64,000 bases of DNA from Brevundimonas sp. AAP58 (GCF_001295975.1 NZ_LJHU01000011.1:35812-99811); one strand, 5' to 3'; positions 1 through 8,457 are shown, counted from the stretch's first letter. Program-made: numbers and translations. The notes: generated by a model not told the origin, from the sequence alone.

Positions 1-76
1 TGCCGCCGTGGCAGCCGCCGTCCAGCGAGACGGGCTCGGCGGCTTGCGGGTTGGAGATGGGGGGACCGTCGGCCAT
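1..76 (-). CDS. bchY: Chlorophyllide reductase subunit BchY, N-terminal fragment
   Basis: Only the first 25 codons are in the window; the gene runs off the left edge. The reading starts at an ATG 5 bases after the bchX stop and gives MADGPPISNPQ then a DGGCHGG stretch, resembling the Gly-Cys-His-Gly region near the N terminus of BchY. BchY with BchZ forms the catalytic component of chlorophyllide a reductase (COR), which takes electrons from BchX and reduces ring B. The bchC-bchX-bchY order is the usual one, which is the main support; the fragment itself is short. Expected continuation outside the window is bchZ and the puf genes. Confidence 0.8.
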   Translation of the reverse strand, partial: MADGPPISNPQAAEPVSLDGGCHGG

Positions 77-81
77 GTCGC

Positions 82-1074
82 TCAGACCGCCTCGTCGTAG
101 ATGACTTCGAGCGAGGCCTTGGGCACGTAGCTGGCCCCGCGCATGTCGCTCTGGCTGGCGGGCATCAGCCGCACTTCGCCGCCGACCTGATCGGGGCTGA
201 ACAGACCCAGGAGGCCGTCCTGCGTCAGGGGCTTGGGATGCTGCGGCAGGCTGTCGGTCACGGCCTGGGCCAGGCCGGCGAACAGGCTGCCCCATTCGCT
301 GTCGGACGTACCGATGATCTGATAGTTGGCGGACTTCCTGCGGATGTCCTCATTGGCCGGGATCGAGGCCAGGACGGGGATGTCGACCGCCTTGGCGAAG
401 GCCGCGGCCTCGCCCGTTCCGTCGTCCTTGTTGATGATCATGCCGGCCACGCCGACGTTGCCGCCCATCTTGCGGAAGTATTCGACCGCCGAGCAGACGT
501 TGTTGGCGACGTAGAGGCTCTGCAGGTCGTTGGACCCGACGACGATGACCTTCTGGCACATGTCGCGCGCGATCGGCAGGCCGAAGCCCCCGCACACCAC
601 GTCGCCCAGGAAATCCAGCAGGACGTAGTCGAAGCCCCAGTCGTGGAAGCCCAGCTTCTCCAGCAGCTCGAAGCCGTGGATGATCCCACGTCCGCCGCAG
701 CCGCGCCCGACCTCGGGCCCGCCCAGTTCCATGGCGAAGACGCCGTCGCGCTGGAAGCAGACGTCCTCGATGCGCACTTCCTCGCCGGTCAGCTTCTTGG
801 CGGCGGAGGTGGCGATGATGGTCGGGCAGGATTTGCCGCCGAACAGCAGGCTGGTCGTGTCGGACTTGGGATCGCAGCCGATTAGCAGCACCCGCTTGCC
901 CTGCTGGGCCATCATGTAGCTGAGGTTGGACAGGGCGAAGGACTTGCCCGAGCCGCCCTTGCCGTAGATGGCGATGATCTGGGTTTCCTTGGTGACCTCG
1001 CCAGTGTGCACGGGATCCGGCTCGACCTTGGCTTCTTCACGCAGGTGCTTGTGGGTAATCAGGGTCACGGTCAC
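82..1074 (-). CDS. bchX: Chlorophyllide a reductase iron protein BchX
   Basis: ATP-binding [4Fe-4S] dimer that passes electrons to BchYZ to reduce the C7-C8 bond of chlorophyllide a. The protein (330 residues from the start chosen here) has a NifH-like P-loop GKGGSGKS at about 38-45 and the two cluster cysteines at about 126 (GRGCGGRG) and 161 (DVVCGG). I place the start at a GTG (1074-1072) that overlaps the bchC stop as GTGA and sits 6 bases after a strong GGAGGAA ribosome site (1087-1081); the longer reading from a TTG at 1089 would place that site inside the gene. It is co-transcribed with bchC upstream and bchY downstream, behind the triple PpsR site at 2039-2108. Confidence 0.95.
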   Translation of the reverse strand: MTVTLITHKHLREEAKVEPDPVHTGEVTKETQIIAIYGKGGSGKSFALSNLSYMMAQQGKRVLLIGCDPKSDTTSLLFGGKSCPTIIATSAAKKLTGEEVRIEDVCFQRDGVFAMELGGPEVGRGCGGRGIIHGFELLEKLGFHDWGFDYVLLDFLGDVVCGGFGLPIARDMCQKVIVVGSNDLQSLYVANNVCSAVEYFRKMGGNVGVAGMIINKDDGTGEAAAFAKAVDIPVLASIPANEDIRRKSANYQIIGTSDSEWGSLFAGLAQAVTDSLPQHPKPLTQDGLLGLFSPDQVGGEVRLMPASQSDMRGASYVPKASLEVIYDEAV

Positions 1075-1994
1075 GCGCAGTTCCTCCAATCGAGGATCAT
1101 CTTGAGGCAGGTCGGTTCGCCGAAGGCGGTCGGATAGGCGTCGTTGGCCTCGGTCGCCGCCATGCGGTGGGTGATGAGACCCTCCAGGCTGAGCGCGCCG
1201 GAGGCGATCAGGGCGGTCACCCCGGCCACGTCCTCGGGCCGGAACTCGGCGGCGATGCGGAACCGAGCCTCCTTCATGAAGGCCATGGGGAAGGCGAAGG
1301 ACAGACGCGCCTCATAGAATCCGGCCAGGACGATCTCGCCGCTGCGGGCCAGCCGCGCGACCAGGAAATCCATCAGGTCCTCGGCGCCGGACGCGTCGTA
1401 GATCGAGCGATAGTCGCGGCGATCATCCGCGTCGGGATGGATGGCCACGCCGTTGCGGCGCGCCGCATTGGTTTCCCAGACGGTCGGCTTGTCGTGCCCC
1501 ATCGCCTCGGTGATCCGCAGCAGTAGACGCCCGAGTGTGCCGTAGCCGACGATCAGGTCTGGCGCCGTGCCACCGACGATGGCGTGATAGGCGGTGGCCG
1601 CCAGAGACAGCAGGACCCCGTCGTCCTCCAGCCCGTCCGGCAGGGCGACGGTGCGCGACGATGGCGTGATCAGGGTGCGGGCCGCGCCGCCGAAGAGGCC
1701 GCGGGCGTCGATGAAGTGGGACGAGCCGGGGACGAACACCCGCTCGCCGATCCGGTCTTGCGCGTTGGCTCCAGCGTCCACGACGCGGCCGATTGATTCG
1801 TATCCGGGCACCAGCGGATAGCCCAGGCCCGGGAAGTGGGGCATGCGGCCGTCCCACAGCAGGCGTTCGGTTCCGGTCGAGATTCCGCTGGCCTCCACCT
1901 CGACGACCACATCGTCGGGGCCGGCAGGCTTCAGGTCGAGCAGGCGGAGCGCCAGTCGGCGGGGCTCCTCCAGTACGACGGCTAAAGTGTCCAT
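1071..1994 (-). CDS. bchC: Bacteriochlorophyllide a dehydrogenase BchC
   Basis: NAD-dependent medium-chain dehydrogenase-like enzyme (307 aa) that oxidises the 3-hydroxyethyl group to the 3-acetyl group late in bacteriochlorophyll a synthesis. The N-terminal half has the GroES-like pattern (SGISTGTE, PLVPGYESIG) and the centre carries the dinucleotide-binding stretch (PDLIVGYGTLGRLL). ATG at 1994 is preceded by GAGG. Its stop overlaps the bchX GTG start. It is the first gene of the bchCXY operon, and three TGT-N12-ACA palindromes lie 45-115 bases upstream, so repression by PpsR under oxygen is likely. Confidence 0.95.
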   Translation of the reverse strand: MDTLAVVLEEPRRLALRLLDLKPAGPDDVVVEVEASGISTGTERLLWDGRMPHFPGLGYPLVPGYESIGRVVDAGANAQDRIGERVFVPGSSHFIDARGLFGGAARTLITPSSRTVALPDGLEDDGVLLSLAATAYHAIVGGTAPDLIVGYGTLGRLLLRITEAMGHDKPTVWETNAARRNGVAIHPDADDRRDYRSIYDASGAEDLMDFLVARLARSGEIVLAGFYEARLSFAFPMAFMKEARFRIAAEFRPEDVAGVTALIASGALSLEGLITHRMAATEANDAYPTAFGEPTCLKMILDWRNCA

Positions 1995-2038
1995 CTCGAT
2001 GCCTCGGGAGGCCGGACCAAGATAGGCACCCTCCCAAC

Positions 2039-2108
2039 TGTCAGCTTAGATTGACAGTTGGGGTTGTCAAACTTTGATTACACTTTGTTCTGTCAATTCC
2101 GCGCGACA
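2039..2108. promoter_or_regulatory. Three tandem PpsR/CrtJ operators upstream of bchC
   Basis: Three perfect TGT-N12-ACA palindromes start at 2039, 2065 and 2091: TGTCAGCTTAGATTGACA, TGTCAAACTTTGATTACA and TGTCAATTCCGCGCGACA. Each is 18 bp and start-to-start spacing is exactly 26 bp twice. The third overlaps the last codons of crtF. PpsR/CrtJ is known to bind paired copies of this motif at bchC in Rhodobacter; a third in-phase copy is the unusual part. The ppsR gene is at 15480-16913. Confidence 0.85.
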
Positions 2109-3187
2109 ATCAGGCTGGCGATGACCGGCATGGCCGTCCGAACGCGGCGGGCGCTGGCGAATCCCGCTTCCCGGCACATGGAGATTATTTCTCGCGCGGG
2201 GCGAGGCCGGCCCGAGCCCATGGCCAGCAGATACATCCCGAAATAGGCGTCCCCGACCCGCTCCGCGCCCGGCTCCTGCGCCATCGGCTCGCCGATCAGC
2301 AGAGTGCCACCGGGAGGCAGAGCCGCCTGCGCCGCCTTCAGAATCGCCAGCGCCGGTCCATCGTCGTGATCGTGCAGCACGCGGATCAGGCTGACGGCGT
2401 CCGCCCCGGTCGGCAGAGCGTCCCGGAACACATCCCCGCCCGTCGCTTCCAGCGCCAACCCCTCGGCCGCGAACCGCGCCCGGGCCCGCTCGGCCACGGG
2501 GGGCAGGTCGAACAGCATCCTCTCCGCGCCCGGTGCCCTTGCCGCCACCGCCCGCAGGAAGGTCCCCTCCCCGCCCCCGACGTCCAGCAACCGCCGATGC
2601 CGCGCGACGGGATAGGCGTCGAGCACCTGGGCCGCCACCATGGCCTGGCTGTCGCTCATCAGCCGCGAGTAGGCCTCGGCCTGTTCCGCATCCGGCGGAC
2701 CGCCCTCCGCATAGGTCCAATAGGCCGCCAGCGCCCCGCCCCCACCGCCGCGCCTTAGCAGGGCCATCGGGTCGGCCAGGTCGGCATAGAGCAGGGCATG
2801 GTGCCGGATCATTGCCGCCACGCCCGGCGCGCCCAGCAGGGAGGCTCCCTCGACCCCCAGCGCCCAGCGATCCTCGCCCGCCGGTTCCGCCAGCTTCAGC
2901 GCTGCTGCCGCGCGCAGCAACCTCAGCGCCCCGTCGCGATCCAGGTCCACCGCTGCACCGACCGCCTCGACGGACATAGGCCCCTCGGCCAGCCGCTCCA
3001 GCAGCCCCGAGGTCACGCAGGCATGGGCGATCTGTGAGTAAACGAACCCGGCCGTGACATCGAACAGGGCGGCCGCCCGTCGGCGCGCGATGGGCAGCGT
3101 CAGCGGAAACCGCGCGGCCCATCTCTGAAAACCAGGAGAACCGATCAGCCTGTTCCGCCAGGCGCGCCATCGATCGTGCAGCTTCAT
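2093..3187 (-). CDS. crtF: Demethylspheroidene O-methyltransferase CrtF
   Basis: SAM-dependent methylation of the C1 hydroxyl of acyclic carotenoids (spheroidene/spirilloxanthin branch). The 364-residue product has the AdoMet motif LLDVGGGEGTF in its C-terminal half and a winged-helix dimerisation half before it (SGLLERLAEGPMSVEAVG), as in the plant-type O-methyltransferase family. An ATG at 3187 is preferred over the upstream TTG at 3229, because that TTG lies inside the PpsR palindrome at 3224-3241. Divergent from crtD; the stop codon falls inside the third PpsR box of the bchC promoter, so crtF may read through into bchCXY as in other clusters. Confidence 0.92.
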   Translation of the reverse strand: MKLHDRWRAWRNRLIGSPGFQRWAARFPLTLPIARRRAAALFDVTAGFVYSQIAHACVTSGLLERLAEGPMSVEAVGAAVDLDRDGALRLLRAAAALKLAEPAGEDRWALGVEGASLLGAPGVAAMIRHHALLYADLADPMALLRRGGGGGALAAYWTYAEGGPPDAEQAEAYSRLMSDSQAMVAAQVLDAYPVARHRRLLDVGGGEGTFLRAVAARAPGAERMLFDLPPVAERARARFAAEGLALEATGGDVFRDALPTGADAVSLIRVLHDHDDGPALAILKAAQAALPPGGTLLIGEPMAQEPGAERVGDAYFGMYLLAMGSGRPRPAREIISMCREAGFASARRVRTAMPVIASLIVARN

Positions 3188-3223
3188 ATGGCGCGTATCG
3201 ACCCACCCGGCCGATTTCCCTTG

Positions 3224-3241
3224 TGTCAATCCAACTGGACA
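3224..3241. promoter_or_regulatory. PpsR/CrtJ operator between crtF and crtD
   Basis: TGTCAATCCAACTGGACA, a perfect TGT-N12-ACA match, lies in the 92-bp divergent region. It is positioned to control both crtF (minus) and crtD-crtC (plus). It also rules out the GTG at 3223 and the TTG at 3229 as likely start codons. Confidence 0.8.
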
Positions 3242-3279
3242 CCTTTAGTGTATCCCTCGCAAGACACGAAAGGCGGGTC

Positions 3280-4845
3280 ATGCCCCGCGACCGGGTCGTC
3301 ATCGTTGGAGCTGGCATCGGCGGTCTCGCCGCCGCGGTGGACCTGTGCGCCCAGGGTATGGACGTCACAGTGGTCGAAAAGGCCGCCACGCCGGGCGGCA
3401 AGCTGTCGGAACAGTTGGTCGACGAACGCGGCATCGATTCGGGTCCGACCGTCTTCACCATGCGCTGGGTGTTCGAGACCCTGTTCGAACGCGCGGGCAC
3501 ATCGCTGGACCGCCACCTGACCGTCCGCCGGGCCGAGACGCTCGCCCGTCATAGCTGGCCCGATGGCTCCACCTTCGACCTGCACGCCGATCTCGACCGC
3601 TCGGCCGAGGCCGTGGGCGACCTGTCCGGCGCGGACGAAGCCCGGCGCTTCCGCGCCTTCGCCGCCCGCGCCGCCAAGATCTATCAGGTGCTGGAACGCC
3701 CGTTCATCCAGCGGCCCAAGCCGACCATCGCGGGACTGACGCTCGACATCGGCCTGCATCGCCCGCTCGATCAGTGGTCGATCATGCCCTACCGCTCGCT
3801 GTGGGCCGAGCTCGGGAGCTATTTCCGTGACCCGCGCCTGCGCCAGCTGTTCGGCCGCTACGCCACCTACGCCGGCTGCTCGCCCTTCAAGTCGCCCGCC
3901 ACCCTGATGCTGATCGCCCATGTCGAGCAGCAGGGCGTCTGGCTGGTCGACGGCGGCATGCAGCGGATCCCCGAGGCCCTGACCGGCCTGATCCAGTCGC
4001 TCGGCGGAACCGTCCGGACCGGCGAGGCCTGCGCCGAAATCCTGACCGAGCGGGGCCGGGCGTCCGGTGTCGTCCTGTCCTCCGGCGAACGGATCGAGGC
4101 GCGCACCGTCATCGTGAACGCCGACCCATCGGCCTTGGCGCAAGGCCGGTTCGGCACAGCGGCCGCCCGCGCGGTCTCGGCCACCCCGCCCCGCGCACGC
4201 TCGCTGTCGGCCGTCACCTTCGCCTTCACGGCCGAGGCGCGTGACGTGCCGCTGGTGCGCCACAACCTCTATTTCTCGCCCGACTACGTCGCCGAGTTCG
4301 ACGACCTGCACGCGGGTCGCGCCCCGACCATCCCCACCGTCTACATCTGCGCCCAGGACCGGGGCGATGACGACGGACCACCCCACTGCGAAGGACCCGA
4401 GCGGTTTTTCGCCATCACCAACGCGCCGCCGAACGGCGACGTTCACACCTGGTCGCCAGAGGAGATCGACACATGTCGCTCGCGCGCCTTCGCCTCGATC
4501 CGAGCCTCGGGGGTCGACTTGCGCCCTCACCTCCCGACGATGGCGGTCACGACGCCAGACTCCTTCGAGAAGCGCTTTCCGGGGACGGGTGGAGCCCTCT
4601 ATGGCCGCGCGGGTCACGGCTGGGACGGGGCCTTTCGACGGCCCGGAGCCCGTACGCGGATGCCGGGACTCTATCTCTGCGGCGGGGCGACTCACCCTGG
4701 GGCGGGCGTCCCGATGGCGGCCCTGTCGGGACGGCAGGCCGCCTTGGCCGTCATGGCGGACCGCGCTTCGATGCGCCGGTCGGCCCCGGCGGCTACGCCT
4801 GGTGGTATGTCGACGCCCTCAGTGACGACGGCCGTTTCGGCCTGA
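3280..4845 (+). CDS. crtD: Carotenoid 3,4-desaturase CrtD (methoxyneurosporene dehydrogenase)
   Basis: FAD-dependent desaturase of the CrtI/CrtN family that introduces the C3,4 double bond in 1-hydroxy or 1-methoxy carotenoids. The N terminus has the Rossmann motif VVIVGAGIGGLAAAV (about 6-20) with the acid VVEK and PGGK after it; the C-terminal signature GGATHPGAGVPMAALSGR is intact. Start is the ATG at 3280 after AAAGGCGGG. The family normally ends soon after the AALSGR motif (about 4735-4755); here the frame stays open another 30 or so codons, to 4845, across the beginning of crtC, with lower third-position GC. The tail is therefore probably not native coding; see the crtC entry. Confidence 0.93.
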   Translation: MPRDRVVIVGAGIGGLAAAVDLCAQGMDVTVVEKAATPGGKLSEQLVDERGIDSGPTVFTMRWVFETLFERAGTSLDRHLTVRRAETLARHSWPDGSTFDLHADLDRSAEAVGDLSGADEARRFRAFAARAAKIYQVLERPFIQRPKPTIAGLTLDIGLHRPLDQWSIMPYRSLWAELGSYFRDPRLRQLFGRYATYAGCSPFKSPATLMLIAHVEQQGVWLVDGGMQRIPEALTGLIQSLGGTVRTGEACAEILTERGRASGVVLSSGERIEARTVIVNADPSALAQGRFGTAAARAVSATPPRARSLSAVTFAFTAEARDVPLVRHNLYFSPDYVAEFDDLHAGRAPTIPTVYICAQDRGDDDGPPHCEGPERFFAITNAPPNGDVHTWSPEEIDTCRSRAFASIRASGVDLRPHLPTMAVTTPDSFEKRFPGTGGALYGRAGHGWDGAFRRPGARTRMPGLYLCGGATHPGAGVPMAALSGRQAALAVMADRASMRRSAPAATPGGMSTPSVTTAVSA

Positions 4846-5696
4846 CCATCATCGCCTTCGTCGGCAGCGTCTTCTCGCCCTGGTACGCCTGGTCGGGACG
4901 CGGGAAGCCGGAGAACCACAGCGCCCTCAACGTCGCCCTCTATGGCCCCGGCTGCGAGCGGTGGTCCATGACCGAGCGACCCGCGTCTCAGGTCTTCCGC
5001 GACGCCGAGACCCTGCAGCTGGGCCCCAGCTCCGTCCGCTGGGATGGCGATGAACTGGTCATCCGCTTCGACGAGACGACCGCCCCAGTCCCGCCCATGC
5101 CGATGATCCCCAAGCGCATGCGCGGCACGGTCCGGGTCCGTCCGCGCGCCATCAACGAGATCGCCTTCCCGCTCGACGACGTGGGCAAGCATATCTGGCG
5201 CCCCATCGCGCCCCGGTCCCGCGTCGAGGTCACGCTGGACGACCCGTCCCTGTCCTGGACCGGCGAGGGCTATCTGGACACCAACGCGGGGTCAGAACCG
5301 ATGGAGGACGCTTTCGAAGTCTGGGACTGGTCTCGCGCCCATCTGCGCCAGGACAGCGCCGTCCTCTATGACCTCAAGCGCAAGGACGGCACCGCCCTCA
5401 GTCTCGCGCTGCGGTTCGACAAGGACGCCGTGCCCGAGACCGTCGAGCCGCCGCCGCACGCCCTCCTGCCCCCCACGATCTGGCGCATGCCGCGCCACAC
5501 CCGCGCCGACGCCGGGCGGCCGGTCCATGTCGAGACGACGTGGGAGGACACACCCTTCTATTCGCGCTCGACCCTGTCGAACCACCTGCTGGGCGAGCCC
5601 TGCCAGGCCGTGCACGAAAGCCTGTCACTGGGGCGGCTGAGGTCGCCCATCGTCCGCGCCATGCTGCCCTTCCGCATGCCGCGCTCGCTCCGCTGA
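4753..5696 (+). CDS. crtC: Carotenoid 1,2-hydratase CrtC (start unresolved)
   Basis: Adds water across the C1,2 double bond of neurosporene or lycopene derivatives (hydroxyneurosporene synthase). Recognised by the PGGYAWWYVDALSDDG segment, FVGSVFSPWYAW, NVALYG and MTER; about 310 residues from the beginning of homology. The start given is only where the conserved, GC3-rich coding begins. In this frame there is no ATG, GTG or TTG between 4473 and the conserved block. The ATG at 4473 has a good GGAG spaced 8 bases upstream, but the 280 bases after it are poor in third-position GC in this frame and code for the conserved C-terminal part of CrtD in the other. The ATG at 4753 belongs to the crtD frame. 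A -1 frameshift, a one-base indel or a non-standard start could explain this. The 3' end overlaps a convergent small gene by 72 bases. Confidence 0.85.
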
Positions 5697-5813
5697 GGCC
5701 TCTCGGTCGCGCTTCAGCGAGCGCCGGGTCGAGAACAGCTCCCATACGGCCCAGCCCAGAATCAGGCCGAAGACCAGCACGCTCTCGACGATGAACACCT
5801 GGGTTCCGCTCAT
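5625..5813 (-). CDS. Small membrane protein coupled to bchO
   Basis: A 62-residue protein with one N-terminal membrane segment (about 6-27, FIVESVLVFGLILGWAVWEL), then a basic, charged cytoplasmic tail rich in Arg, Glu and Asp. Its ATG overlaps the bchO stop codon as ATGA, so translation is probably coupled and it is the last gene of the bchI-bchD-bchO operon. The 3' 72 bases are antisense to the end of crtC. I do not recognise a named family. By position it may act in magnesium chelation or pigment-protein assembly at the membrane, but that is only inference. Confidence 0.7.
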   Translation of the reverse strand: MSGTQVFIVESVLVFGLILGWAVWELFSTRRSLKRDREASAERARHAEGQHGADDGRPQPPQ

Positions 5814-6706
5814 GCGGTGGCCTCCTCCATCAACCCATGCCGCGCGGCCACCTCCTCGATCACCGCCGCGACCAGATCGGGCCGTTCCTCGTGCGCCAGA
5901 TGGCCCAGCCCGGCCAGAGTTACGATCCGCGCGGCGGGCAGGGATGCACGGACCTCCTCCGCCACCGAAGGCGGCACCGCCTGATCGCGCGTCCCGACCA
6001 CCAGCGTCAGCTCGGCGATCAACTGCGGCAGGCTCCGCAGCACGTCGGTGATGTCCCAGCTGCCCATCATCCCCAGCGTCCCCGCCACATGCCCGGGCTT
6101 CCTCAGGAGGCGGCCATAGAGCTCCACGCCCCGATCATCGATCATCGATCCCGTCCCCCGGATCAGCCGCGCCACCCGGCCTGGATCGCGCGCGGCTTGC
6201 GCGAACAGGCCGACCGCCAGCGGATTGACGAACAATCCCATCGCCAGCCCCCGGAACAGCGGCGCGACCGGCCCCGCGAAGGGCTGAAGCGCCCCGTTGA
6301 TCGCCACGATCGGCGCCTCGCCGAACCGCCCGTCCAGCGACATCCTCAGCGCGATCGCCGCACCCGCCGAATGCGCGACCACCAGACTCGGCCGCACCGA
6401 CATCGTCTCGATCAGCGCCGTCGTCCGCCGCGCCATGTCCCACAGCGACTGACGATTGTCCCTCGGCATGGCGGTGAAGCCATGCCCCGGCAGATCCGGC
6501 GCAACCACGGTGAACCGCTCCGCCAGCCTCGGCATCAGATCACGCCAGCTGTGCGTCGCCGCCCCCGCCCCGTGCAGCAGCAAAACGACCGGCCCCTGCC
6601 CCATCGTCTGCACATGCCAGGTCAGATCGCCCGCCGTGACGAAGCGGCTGGCCTCGCGGTTGGGCCAATCCCGGCCCTCGACGGCCCAGTCCGGACGGTC
6701 GCCCAT
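5810..6706 (-). CDS. bchO: BchO, alpha/beta hydrolase of the Mg-chelatase operon
   Basis: Alpha/beta-hydrolase fold protein of 298 residues, long annotated as a putative magnesium-chelatase accessory factor; its substrate is not established. The oxyanion region LLLHGAGAATHSW, the nucleophile elbow VVAHSAGAA (Ser in G/H-x-S-x-G-like context) and the C-terminal LAGLGHLAHEE with the catalytic His are visible. Start is ATG at 6706, two bases after the bchD stop; a much longer open frame upstream is only the shadow of bchD. The stop overlaps the following small gene. Confidence 0.92.
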   Translation of the reverse strand: MGDRPDWAVEGRDWPNREASRFVTAGDLTWHVQTMGQGPVVLLLHGAGAATHSWRDLMPRLAERFTVVAPDLPGHGFTAMPRDNRQSLWDMARRTTALIETMSVRPSLVVAHSAGAAIALRMSLDGRFGEAPIVAINGALQPFAGPVAPLFRGLAMGLFVNPLAVGLFAQAARDPGRVARLIRGTGSMIDDRGVELYGRLLRKPGHVAGTLGMMGSWDITDVLRSLPQLIAELTLVVGTRDQAVPPSVAEEVRASLPAARIVTLAGLGHLAHEERPDLVAAVIEEVAARHGLMEEATA

Positions 6707-6708
6707 GC

Positions 6709-8457
6709 TCAGACGTCCAGCGACCGCACGAGGTCGCGCACCCGCTCGGCCTCGACATAGGGCAGCGCTGCGAACGTCGCCCCCATCGCCTCGGCCAGCC
6801 TGGCTCCATCGCCCCTCGGCCGGGGCGAGACGTCGATCAGCGCCGCCGACACCCCCGCCGCCCGAATGCGCCGGCAGGCCGTCAGGGCGTCCTGCTCCGC
6901 CCGCGTTCGGAAAGACGCCCCGTCGAGGGCAATATTGCCCCGTCCATCGGTCATCACGACCAGCAGAGGCGTTCGCCCCTTGGCCCGCTCGCCCAGCGCC
7001 AGCGCCGCCGCCGCCTCCAGCCCGCTCGCCAACGGCGTCGTCCCGCCCCCCGCCAGCGCCGCCAGCTCCCGCCGCGCCCTCGCCAGCGACCGCGTCGGCG
7101 GCAAGAGCACCTCCGCCGCCTCCTTGCGGAATGCGACCAGCGCCACCTGGGTCCTGCGCACATAGGCTTCGGCCAGCAGCAGCTCGACCGCCCCCTTGGT
7201 CTCGGCCAGCCGCTGCAAGGCCGCTGACCCCGAGGCGTCGACCACGAAGATCACTGTCGCCTCGGCCCTCTGCTCGAAACGCCGCACGCGAAAGTCGTCG
7301 CGCCGCACCCGCATCGGCTCGCGCATGCCCAGCCGCCCGCCGCGCAGCCTCTGCCACGGCGCGGCGGCCTTCAGCGTCTCGACCAGATCCAGCGCCGCCG
7401 CCCCATCCGGCCGCCCCGGCCGCGACCCGATGCGCCGCCCCCGCTTCGCCGCCGGAATCTTCGCCCCCGCCGGTCCCGACCGCGCGGGCGCGCCCCGGAC
7501 CACCTGCCCCGACGCCGCCCACAGCGCCTCCAGCCCCTCCGGCAAGGCCGCCCGCGCCGCCTCCAGCACCAGATCGTCCAGCACCTCCGGCGTCCGGTCC
7601 GAGGCCTCGGTCTCGTCTGCGCCTTCCGCCTCCGCCGGATCGGGCTCGGCCTCGGGCTCCACCTCCTCCGGCACCGGCTGCGGCGGCAGCCGCGTCGCGC
7701 GCGGGCTCAGCACCAGCCGCGCCGCCGTCGTCAGATCTTCGGCCTCGATGGCCTGGCGCTCCTCCAGCGCCGCCAGCGCTGCCGCAGTCCGCAGCGTCAG
7801 CCGAGGAGCCCGGAGCGACGCCACACCCAGCGCCTCGCACGCCGCGCATACCGCATGGATCGCTGCCTCGTCCGGTGCCGCGACCTGCGCCAGAGCCGCC
7901 CGCGCCTCTGCGATGTCGTCCGGCGTGGCGCTGATCGGCTCCGCCTCTTGCCAGCCCACACCGTCCAGATCGATCCGGAACGCCAGCCGCTCCAGCAGGA
8001 CCTCGGGCGGCCGCTCGTCTTCCAGCCCCTCGTCCAGCGCGACCAGCACGAACCGGGTCGGTGTCCGTTCCGACGCCCCGTCGCGCTCGATCCGCACCGC
8101 GCCTTCGTCGATGGCCCCGGCCAGCCGCGCCGCTACCCCGCCGTCCAGCCGCTCGGCCATCGGCGCGATCAGCACGCCGCCATCAGCCTCGACCAGCATG
8201 CCCTTCTGCAAAACCCGGGTTCCAGCCCCCAGCGCCGCCGCCAGGTCCAGCCCGCCCAGCAGCCGATCATCGCCGATCCCCGGTGGCAATCGCTTCCACG
8301 GAGTCCCGTCCGCGTGCAGCGCCTTCAGCCCCGACAGCCAGTTGTCCCGCACCGGGCCCGGCCCGGCCCGCACGGCCGCTCCGCCCAGCTCCGGATCGAC
8401 CGCCAGCAGCGCCGCCGCCAGCATCGCGTCGGCCCACTGATCGGCAGCCTGTGTCAT
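6709..8457 (-). CDS. bchD: Magnesium chelatase subunit D
   Basis: AAA+/integrin-I subunit of Mg-chelatase, which with BchI and BchH inserts Mg2+ into protoporphyrin IX. The 582-residue protein has a degenerate AAA+ N-terminal half without a working Walker A, an acidic, proline-rich linker at about 258-292, and a C-terminal VWA/integrin domain with the MIDAS motif DASGS at 408-412. The ATG overlaps the bchI stop as ATGA and bchO starts 2 bases after its stop, so the three are translated as one unit. Confidence 0.96.
   Translation of the reverse strand: MTQAADQWADAMLAAALLAVDPELGGAAVRAGPGPVRDNWLSGLKALHADGTPWKRLPPGIGDDRLLGGLDLAAALGAGTRVLQKGMLVEADGGVLIAPMAERLDGGVAARLAGAIDEGAVRIERDGASERTPTRFVLVALDEGLEDERPPEVLLERLAFRIDLDGVGWQEAEPISATPDDIAEARAALAQVAAPDEAAIHAVCAACEALGVASLRAPRLTLRTAAALAALEERQAIEAEDLTTAARLVLSPRATRLPPQPVPEEVEPEAEPDPAEAEGADETEASDRTPEVLDDLVLEAARAALPEGLEALWAASGQVVRGAPARSGPAGAKIPAAKRGRRIGSRPGRPDGAAALDLVETLKAAAPWQRLRGGRLGMREPMRVRRDDFRVRRFEQRAEATVIFVVDASGSAALQRLAETKGAVELLLAEAYVRRTQVALVAFRKEAAEVLLPPTRSLARARRELAALAGGGTTPLASGLEAAAALALGERAKGRTPLLVVMTDGRGNIALDGASFRTRAEQDALTACRRIRAAGVSAALIDVSPRPRGDGARLAEAMGATFAALPYVEAERVRDLVRSLDV

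Noticed and set aside
1075..1089. TTG start for bchX at 1089
   Set aside because: A GGAGGAA ribosome site lies inside it and points to the GTG at 1074, which overlaps the bchC stop.
3223..3279. GTG start for crtD at 3223 and TTG start for crtF at 3229
   Set aside because: Both would begin inside the PpsR palindrome 3224-3241 and lack ribosome sites; ATGs at 3280 and 3187 are better placed.
6707..7849. Very long upstream extension of bchO (679-codon open frame)
   Set aside because: The extra part lies wholly inside bchD in another frame and is a Gly/Ala/Arg low-complexity shadow; the BchO family start is at 6706.
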